From an uncultured Pirellulales bacterium (lineage in GTDB: Bacteria; Planctomycetota; Planctomycetia; Pirellulales; Lacipirellulaceae), in assembly GCA_947258835.1 (NCBI GenBank), contig CAMYJY010000032.1, forward strand, positions 1-11,738: a stretch of DNA of 11,738 nt. Reading direction: 5' to 3'. The notes under the pieces were generated by a model. It ran no database searches. It saw nothing but the letters and a program-made list of their open reading frames with translations, and was not told where the DNA came from. The position numbers and the translations under genes are program-made. Position 1 is the first letter of the stretch; each line of letters begins with the position of its first letter. This document shows positions 6,321-11,738 of the stretch, piece by piece.

Positions 6321-7616
6321 ATGGTACGCACCTGCTTTCGCCTCTTTCCCCTGCTGCTTCTGCTCGGGGCCACGGTGGCCACGAACAACCAGGCGCAGGC
6401 GCAATCGTTTGGTGCCGAGTTGCACGCTACGATGATGCCCGCCTCCGGAGGCATGGCCGGTACCAGTATCGCGCGGCCTCAAGACGTGCAATCGGCGCTG
6501 GCGAGCAATCCCGCCACCCTCACTCAATTCCGCGGAACCCATTTCGGCTTTAGTGGAGGGTGGGCGGAACCCACGATCAACATCGATAATGATGCCGCGC
6601 TGCCTCTGATCGGTGTGGTGCCCTACTCGGATAAATCCGGTGCTCCCGGCGTGGCACTGGGGAATATTGGTGTCTCCCAAGATTTTTCCGCGTTTGGCTT
6701 GCCGGTCACTACGGGCATGGGGCTCTTGGCCGGTTCTGGATTGGGCGTTGATTTTCGCGATGCCGTGGGGGATGGGGCGGAGCCCAATGCCTCCAACGGT
6801 ACCTCGGCCCTGTTGCAAGCTCTGAATATTGGTGCGGCTGCTGGCATCCAGCTGACCGAGCGGATGTCGGTGGGCGCTGAGCTGGTGATGACGGCTTCTG
6901 TCTTGGATGGACCCTTTGTGGGGATTGGGGCCGCGGTGTCCGCTTACGCCTTGCGGGGCAATTTTGGAGTCACCTACGATTTGGGAAAGCACACCACGTT
7001 GGGATTTACCTGGCTGACACGTCAAAGTTTTGAGTTTGAGGATGCGATTCTGCTGCAGCTCGATGGAGCGCCCACCTATTCCACGGTCCAGGATATCGAA
7101 CTCGATCTACCAGAAACTTTTGGGTGGGGGATTGCCAACGATCGACTGGCGGATGGTCGCTTGCTCTTGGCCGGTGACATCCTCTACAAAAAATATTCTG
7201 ATACCGATCTCTTTGGTGCATTGTGGGAAGATCAATTCATCTTTCAGTCGGGTGCTCAGTACCGACTCACGCGGAGGGTGCGGATCCGCATGGGCTATGC
7301 CTACGCGGAAAATATTATGCGCGATCTACCAGCAACCACCATCGGCAGCATCTTGCCCCCCAATGCCTTGGCGGGTGCCCAGTACGTCCAGGCCCAGTTT
7401 CCCGCGACCAATCAGCACCGCATCAGTGGTGGGCTGGGAGTTAAAAATCTGCTGCCGGGTATCGATCTGGACCTGTTTGCCGGCGGCATGTTTCAAGCCG
7501 ATGATCAACTCGGTGCGACGGCGATCTCCGTCGAATCCTATTGGGTCGGATTTGGGACCACCTGGCGATTTGGCCGCGGCGCGTGTGAGCGGTTGCCGGT
7601 TCCTGACCGTTGGTGA
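6321..7616 (+). CDS. OmpP1/FadL-type outer-membrane channel
   Basis: 431 residues from ATG 6321. The signal peptide is MVRTCFRLFPLLLLLGAT through AQAQ (residues 1-28). The mature N-terminus shows the FadL hatch-like pattern GGMAGTSIARPQDVQSALASNPATL (about 43-67), in which conserved Gly-rich and NPA (63-65) elements precede the barrel. Amphipathic strands follow to the end (GVTYDLGKHTTLGFTW, IRMGYAYAENI, YWVGFGTTWRF), the last ending at Phe417 with a short 14-residue tail. Family members move hydrophobic compounds such as long-chain fatty acids or aromatics across the outer membrane; the substrate here is not predictable. An alternative ATG at 6252 has a GGGAGGG (6234-6240) 11 nt upstream, but it would put 23 non-signal-like residues before the signal peptide. 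The start is therefore uncertain and the family call fairly secure. Confidence 0.8.
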   Translation: MVRTCFRLFPLLLLLGATVATNNQAQAQSFGAELHATMMPASGGMAGTSIARPQDVQSALASNPATLTQFRGTHFGFSGGWAEPTINIDNDAALPLIGVVPYSDKSGAPGVALGNIGVSQDFSAFGLPVTTGMGLLAGSGLGVDFRDAVGDGAEPNASNGTSALLQALNIGAAAGIQLTERMSVGAELVMTASVLDGPFVGIGAAVSAYALRGNFGVTYDLGKHTTLGFTWLTRQSFEFEDAILLQLDGAPTYSTVQDIELDLPETFGWGIANDRLADGRLLLAGDILYKKYSDTDLFGALWEDQFIFQSGAQYRLTRRVRIRMGYAYAENIMRDLPATTIGSILPPNALAGAQYVQAQFPATNQHRISGGLGVKNLLPGIDLDLFAGGMFQADDQLGATAISVESYWVGFGTTWRFGRGACERLPVPDRW

Positions 7617-7621
7617 CCCGG

Positions 7622-7640
7622 GGTGGCAGGGTCTGCCAAC
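7622..7640 (+). terminator. Hairpin after the FadL-like gene, weak terminator candidate
   Basis: TGGCAG (7624-7629) pairs with CTGCCA (7633-7638) across a 3-nt loop, 7 nt after the stop of the FadL-like gene. There is no following T tract, so it may protect the mRNA 3' end or be chance rather than terminate. Confidence 0.3.
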
Positions 7641-7706
7641 CACAGAGAATCATCGTCTTCGTGTCATGCCAGCCGCGCCGACAATTCAAGCAGCTTGTGT
7701 GGGTTC

Positions 7707-7733
7707 TGGATTCCCGCCTGCGCGGGAATGACG
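7707..7733 (-). repeat. dRS3-like palindromic repeat, left copy
   Basis: This 27-nt unit is the exact reverse complement of 11686-11712. Its core is ATTCCCGC (7710-7717), a 4-nt loop, then GCGGGAAT (7722-7729), which fits ATTCCC-N8-GGGAAT. It lies 5 nt beyond the stop of the minus-strand porin gene, where its hairpin may also help to end transcription between two converging genes. Confidence 0.85.
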
Positions 7734-7738
7734 AGCAG

Positions 7739-9211
7739 TTAAAAGGCCAGCTGGATCTGCGTGCGGAATAGCCAGCCGATTTCTCCGGGGGTGATGTCCA
7801 AAGCCGGAGAATTGATCGGCGCTCCGTCCAGGCGGGTGACGTCCAGCACCAACTTGGAATGCTGCTCGCGGAAGTACCAGGCCATTCCGGCGGCAATTTC
7901 TTCCGCGCTCTGGTCCGCCGTGCCCAGCGTTCCCGAGTTGCCTGCTACCCGCGACCAACGGGTTAACAGTTGTAGTTTTCCTGGAATGACGAACCGCCCT
8001 AGCTGAAACCAAAAGCCGTGATCGAAGAGGTTGGGGACGGTTGGATTATCGAAGTTGTGGATCTGCCGGAAGTAGTATTCCAGCGTCGCGGACCAGCCCC
8101 GCCATTTGCAGGAGGCGTCCATCGAGTAAAGATTGACCGAGTATTCATCGACGGGCGTTGGCCACGAGCTGAGCAGAGATGCCAAGGTGGCTCCGGAGTC
8201 GACGACACGTACGCTGGAAAACTCGGTGGTTCCCGTGCTTTGGATGGTCGATGTGGCAAAGGCCAAACCGGCCCGGGTGGCCAGTCTCCGATGCCCCTGG
8301 AAATCGGCCAACTCTCCCCTGCCCCACTCCCCGGTGGGATAGACGAACAGACGTCCGGAGTAGGCAAAGTTATTGTCTAAGTTACCGCTACTGCCGGTTT
8401 CCGCGCCGCCGGTCACCAGGCCATTGAAGATGGCCACTTCCCAGTCCCAGGGGGTCCTGCCGGCGGTCCGTGCTCCATACAGTCCCCAGGCCAAGCTGCG
8501 ATTCACGTCGAAGTACATGCTGGCCACCGAACGGTCAGAAAACTCGAACTCGCGTCCTGACAGGTAGCGGGCCATGGTAAAGGGGATTTTGTATTTTCCC
8601 GTTTTAAAGCCCAGCACGCCTGGCTCCCATCCCCACACGTGATGTCCCACGTCATAGGTGAGAAAATAGTCGAGTAAGCGAAGATCGTCACCGCTGCTGC
8701 TGCGTCCATCAAATTGTGCAAAAAAGGTTAAATCAGGGGTCCAGGTATGGCCAGAAAATACCAAGCGGGCCCGTTTTAGCTGGAATTGATTTATATCCGG
8801 ATTGCTACCCTGCGAATTTAGATTGGTATGCCGCAATTGACTCCAGCCATTGATTTGCAGGAGAAAATTGGCACGATCCGCATGCAGTTGCCGCTGCTTG
8901 CTGCTGGCGATCACAAAGCCGTCGTCGTAACCCACACGAACGCGACCACGCGGGCGATGGGCTGCTAGCGTGAATTCAGGGTCGATCCGGACGGGGGGAC
9001 GTTTCACGGTGTCCCTGGGGGACAGCTCAGAAAACATCTCCGTGTCCAGGTGGTCCGCTATCTCGAAATCGATATCGTATGGCGCGGCGATTGCTAGGGG
9101 CAGACTGAAGCAGTAGGCAGCTACGAGGGCGGCGAGGCCGCCGACCCATGCGAGCTGCCGCTCGGAAGGCAGGGACCCGCTCCCGTTGGTCGCTTCACTG
9201 TCCGCAAGCAT
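7739..9211 (-). CDS. OprO/OprP-type outer-membrane porin
   Basis: 490 residues from ATG 9211; the frame also allows a TTG start one codon earlier. A long polar N-terminus (1-20) precedes the hydrophobic signal core (about 21-41), with cleavage near AIAA. Typical features of the phosphate-selective porin O/P family are VGYDDGF (92-98) at the beginning of the barrel, FLLQINGWSQLRH, TPDLTFFAQFDG, the KTGKYKIPF segment, many alternating aromatic strands and the terminal strand TQIQLAF ending in Phe490. The PSLAWGLYGAR-like and DRSVASMYFDVNRSLAWG region matches the porin segment around the constriction. It would be a 16-strand trimeric channel. Anion or phosphate preference is not certain, since planctomycete paralogues of this family are numerous. 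It is divergent from the symporter fusion across about 200 bp, and a dRS3-like repeat lies just past its stop. Confidence 0.82.
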   Translation of the reverse strand: MLADSEATNGSGSLPSERQLAWVGGLAALVAAYCFSLPLAIAAPYDIDFEIADHLDTEMFSELSPRDTVKRPPVRIDPEFTLAAHRPRGRVRVGYDDGFVIASSKQRQLHADRANFLLQINGWSQLRHTNLNSQGSNPDINQFQLKRARLVFSGHTWTPDLTFFAQFDGRSSSGDDLRLLDYFLTYDVGHHVWGWEPGVLGFKTGKYKIPFTMARYLSGREFEFSDRSVASMYFDVNRSLAWGLYGARTAGRTPWDWEVAIFNGLVTGGAETGSSGNLDNNFAYSGRLFVYPTGEWGRGELADFQGHRRLATRAGLAFATSTIQSTGTTEFSSVRVVDSGATLASLLSSWPTPVDEYSVNLYSMDASCKWRGWSATLEYYFRQIHNFDNPTVPNLFDHGFWFQLGRFVIPGKLQLLTRWSRVAGNSGTLGTADQSAEEIAAGMAWYFREQHSKLVLDVTRLDGAPINSPALDITPGEIGWLFRTQIQLAF

Positions 9212-9408
9212 CAAGGATTCTCACAATGCATAGCGCGGAGGCATGCTGTTAACCTAACTAAGTTATACAATCGGCAATTTCTTCCCAGGTCCTCAGCTAA
9301 AGATGTTGTGCTAGCACGGCTGGGAGGGCAGAATAGTTCGAGGTTTGCGTTGAGGGCAACGAGACCGCGTTTTTTCACCCGCCCTATCAAGCTGGAAAAG
9401 GCATCGAT
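9212..9408. promoter_or_regulatory. Divergent promoter region of porin and symporter
   Basis: 197 bp separate the divergent starts, so both promoters must lie here unless transcription comes from elsewhere. A TATAAC hexamer at 9264-9269 on the minus strand could be a -10 element for the porin, but no good -35 is found at the expected distance. AAGG at 9396-9399 lies about 9 nt before the symporter ATG and can serve as its ribosome binding site. No clear operator is seen. Confidence 0.35.
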
Positions 9409-11601
9409 ATGACAACGCAGACCGGGAGTCCGGGCAAGGCAGGCCCGTCACGGCCATCGCACTTGAGCCGCTGGATTGTGGCGGGGTTGTTCTTAGGGAT
9501 CCTGGTAGGCTTGATGTTTGGCGAGTACTGCGCGCCCCTGCAAATTGCGGGAGAGGCCTACGTGGGGCTGTTGCAGATGACCGTCTTGCCGTATTTGATC
9601 TTTTCCCTGGTTGCCAAATTGGGGCGGCTGGACGTGGAGCAAGCGAAGCGTTTGGGACGCGTGGCCTTGCTGGTCCTGCTGTGTTTGTGGTTGATCGGGA
9701 TCGTGGTGGTCGTGCTCGTGTCGGCCATTCTGCCTCCCATCCCCGGGGCCTCCTTTTATAGTGCTCCCTTGGAACAGACCGCTACGGATGGCCAAGGTTT
9801 TTTATCGCGGTTTATTCCAGCCAACATCTTTCGTTCGTTGTCAGCTGAGTATGTGCCGGCGGTGATCGTGTTTTGCCTCTTCTTTGGCTGCGCGTTGATG
9901 CTGGTGCCTCGGAAAGAGCCCCTGCTGGATTTTCTGGACATCTGCACGGCGGCCATTGGTCGGATCAACATGGTGTTGGTGCGTTTGGCGCCCGTGGGCC
10001 TGTTCGTCCTCACCGCGGCGGCGGCGGGAAGCTTGCGGATTGAGCAGTTGTCTCAGCTGCAGGCCTACCTGATCCTGTTTACGTTGGCTTGTTTGTGGGT
10101 GGCCTTCGGGATGCTGCCGCTGCTGCTCAGCAGCTTGACGGAAATCCGTTATCGGGATGTGTTGCGGGCTGCCCAGGAGCCCTTGCTGACGGTCATCGCC
10201 ACGGGGAAGCTGTTTGTGGTCTTGCCGCAAATCGTTGATAAATGCGAACTGTTACTGGCCGAAGAGCAAGAGTCGTCGACTGAAATCGAGGAGTCTTCCG
10301 CGAGTGTCTTGGTCCCGATGGCCTATCCCTTTCCGCACCTGGGCAAGATTCTGATCTTTGTATTTGTGTCCTTTGCCGGTTGGTATGTGGGGCAGGGTTT
10401 GACTCCCGCGGAAACGGCCGCCATGGCGGCCACCGGCGCTGTGTCCAGTTTTGCGAGTCCGCTGATCACCCTGCCGTACTTGTTGGACCAGTATCAATTG
10501 CCGCAGGATTTGATGCAGCTGTTCCTGTTGCCCGGATTCATCACGATGCGTCTGGGGGATATGGTGGGGGTGTTGCACCTGATGGTGTTCACCGTGATTG
10601 TGGCTCAGATGATGCAGGGGCGGCTGCGCATCCAGTGGCCTCGTTTGCTGGCCGCAACATTTGGTTTGCTCCTGTGCTTGGTCGCGGCGGGCGCGGCCGG
10701 CCGCTGGTATTTGGCGTCCACGGCGCTGGACTACAATCTGGATGAGCGTTTTCTGGCCTTGGACATTCCCTCTGCCTGCGAGCAGGTCACCGTCTATCGT
10801 AGTCGTGATGAGGTGCCGGAGCGGGTGCCCTTTGACGGCTCAACACTAGAGCGGGTCAACCAGGAACACCTGCTCCGCGTCGGTTACCACCCGGATCATT
10901 TGCCCTATTGTTTTTTCAATGCGCGGGGACATCTGGTGGGCTTGGACGTGGAGTTGATGCATCGACTGGCGGTGCGGCTGGAGGTGCGGTTGGAGTTTGT
11001 GCCGTATGCCTACGATACGGTGTTGGAGCAGCTGGAAGGCGGAGAAATTGATATGGCGGTGGGCGGCCTGATGATGAAACCGGAGCGGTTATTGCGTGCT
11101 GGTTTCACCCAGCCTTACCAGACCGCCACGATGGCGGTGGTGCTGGCGGACCATCGTCGCGGGGAGCTAGAGCAATGGCACAATCCGCAGCGGACCGCCA
11201 ATTTGCGCTTGGGTGTGGCCTATGACGATTTGGTCGTTCCCGCCCGGCGCGAGTTGCCCACGGTCGACATCGTGGTGGTCGACTCACTGAGCGAATTTTT
11301 TCAAGAAAATCGCCAGCAGCTCGACGGTCTGGTGATTGCCGCGGAGGAAGGTTCTGCCTGGAACGTGCTGTACCCGGAGTATGCGGTGGTGGTGCCGCGA
11401 CCGGTCGTGCAGCGTCCGGTAGCCATCGCGGTAAGACGTTTGGATGTCAGTTGGCTGCGGTTTCTGGACGGTTGGTTGGAATTCGAACGGATGGACGGCT
11501 CGCTGGATCGCCTGCGTCGCTTTTGGGTGGAGGGAGGCGGCACGCAGCAGCAGCCACCGCGGTGGTGCATTTTACGCGATGAGCTGCACTGGCTGCCGTA
11601 G
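9409..11601 (+). CDS. DAACS-type symporter fused to a periplasmic solute-binding domain
   Basis: 730 residues. Residues 20-405 follow the dicarboxylate/amino acid:cation symporter layout: WIVAGLFLGILVGLMFG as TM1, GEAYVGLLQMTVLPYLIFSL as TM2, further helices near 85-110, 147-166, 187-208 and 216-242, hairpin 1 near 258-273, TM7 near 312-330, hairpin 2 near 334-356 and TM8 near 376-402. An extra helix (411-436), preceded by basic QGRLRIQWPR, would put the C-terminus in the periplasm. Residues 486-708 are a family 3 solute-binding domain (LLRVGYHPDHLPYCFF, LVGLDVELMHRLA, GGEIDMAVGGLMMKPER, AGFTQPY). The usual hairpin-1 serine motif and the TM7 NMDGT motif are absent: TVIATGKLFVVLP and VPMAYPFPHLG stand there. 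Substrate and coupling ion are therefore open, and a sensor role is possible. The product probably captures and imports, or senses, an amino acid or organic acid. It is divergent from the porin. Confidence 0.82.
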   Translation: MTTQTGSPGKAGPSRPSHLSRWIVAGLFLGILVGLMFGEYCAPLQIAGEAYVGLLQMTVLPYLIFSLVAKLGRLDVEQAKRLGRVALLVLLCLWLIGIVVVVLVSAILPPIPGASFYSAPLEQTATDGQGFLSRFIPANIFRSLSAEYVPAVIVFCLFFGCALMLVPRKEPLLDFLDICTAAIGRINMVLVRLAPVGLFVLTAAAAGSLRIEQLSQLQAYLILFTLACLWVAFGMLPLLLSSLTEIRYRDVLRAAQEPLLTVIATGKLFVVLPQIVDKCELLLAEEQESSTEIEESSASVLVPMAYPFPHLGKILIFVFVSFAGWYVGQGLTPAETAAMAATGAVSSFASPLITLPYLLDQYQLPQDLMQLFLLPGFITMRLGDMVGVLHLMVFTVIVAQMMQGRLRIQWPRLLAATFGLLLCLVAAGAAGRWYLASTALDYNLDERFLALDIPSACEQVTVYRSRDEVPERVPFDGSTLERVNQEHLLRVGYHPDHLPYCFFNARGHLVGLDVELMHRLAVRLEVRLEFVPYAYDTVLEQLEGGEIDMAVGGLMMKPERLLRAGFTQPYQTATMAVVLADHRRGELEQWHNPQRTANLRLGVAYDDLVVPARRELPTVDIVVVDSLSEFFQENRQQLDGLVIAAEEGSAWNVLYPEYAVVVPRPVVQRPVAIAVRRLDVSWLRFLDGWLEFERMDGSLDRLRRFWVEGGGTQQQPPRWCILRDELHWLP

Positions 11602-11663
11602 CCCCCGGCTTGAACACAAGATTGTTCGCGCTGCGATTGTTCCCAGCGGAAAAGGATTTCCTG

Positions 11664-11674
11664 CGTCATTCCCG
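11664..11674 (+). repeat. Half copy of the dRS3-like repeat
   Basis: CGTCATTCCCG here repeats the first 11 nt of the full unit that begins 22 nt later at 11686. The second palindrome arm is missing. It may be a degenerate or recombined copy. Confidence 0.5.
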
Positions 11675-11685
11675 GTGCCACTTAC

Positions 11686-11712
11686 CGTCATTCCCGCGCA
11701 GGCGGGAATCCA
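11686..11712 (+). repeat. dRS3-like palindromic repeat, right copy
   Basis: This 27-nt unit is identical, in inverted orientation, to 7707-7733. Stem ATTCCCGC (11690-11697) pairs with GCGGGAAT (11702-11709) over a GCAG loop. It lies 84 nt past the symporter stop. Together with the left copy it brackets the porin and symporter genes. Confidence 0.85.
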
Positions 11713-11738
11713 TAAAGTACCAGAACCTTTCCGAGTGC

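Noticed and set aside
5973..7025. A long minus-strand open frame of 350 codons
   Set aside because: It lies opposite the unknown secreted gene and the FadL-like gene, crosses their intergenic gap, and its product is rich in Arg, His, Gly and Gln with no family pattern. It is a shadow frame.
1..11738. Similarity of the two window ends (CGAGTGC at 5-11 and 11732-11738)
   Set aside because: Only seven bases are shared, which is likely chance and not evidence of circularity or an attachment site.
1..11738. CRISPR arrays, tRNA or rRNA genes
   Set aside because: No regularly spaced direct repeats and no recognisable tRNA or rRNA signature were seen on either strand by eye.

Overview
The window reads as chromosomal DNA of a planctomycete, most likely a Pirellulaceae-type bacterium. 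The best indicators are the redoxin / c-type cytochrome / copper monooxygenase-like fusion, the large secreted protein of unknown function beside it, the FadL-like and OprO/P-like outer-membrane proteins (a Gram-negative envelope), and a symporter fused to a solute-binding domain. This assignment rests on remembered family architectures, not on a database search. No rRNA, tRNA, CRISPR array or complete transposase gene is visible.

Left part (1-2284): an accessory-looking, AT-richer segment. It starts with a strong plus-strand terminator belonging to a gene outside the window. A minus-strand lipoprotein made of four YYWY repeats follows. Divergent from it is a two-gene operon: an 89-residue unknown protein whose stop overlaps the start of a small stand-alone caspase-fold (clan CD) cysteine peptidase with a His-Gly / Ser-Cys signature. 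One copy of a 28-nt repeat lies just beyond the lipoprotein stop, and an inverted copy lies just beyond the peptidase stop. The 2.1-kb segment is therefore bracketed like a cassette. The right-hand copy is part of a perfect 21-bp-stem hairpin that also encodes the last residues of the next gene.

Middle part (2235-7616): a minus-strand 625-residue exported fusion (redoxin, CxxCH haem domain, PHM/DBH-type copper monooxygenase-like domain). Divergent from it are a 641-residue secreted protein of unknown function and an OmpP1/FadL-type outer-membrane channel.

Right part (7707-11712): a minus-strand OprO/OprP-type porin and a divergent inner-membrane DAACS-type symporter carrying a C-terminal periplasmic solute-binding domain. 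The pair would make a plausible outer- plus inner-membrane uptake module. It is bracketed by an identical 27-nt palindromic repeat in inverted orientation, whose core fits ATTCCC-N8-GGGAAT, the pattern known from the neisserial dRS3 element.

The best candidates for something undescribed are the small-protein / caspase-like peptidase pair inside its inverted repeats, and the divergent symporter-binding-protein fusion, which lacks the usual DAACS substrate motifs.
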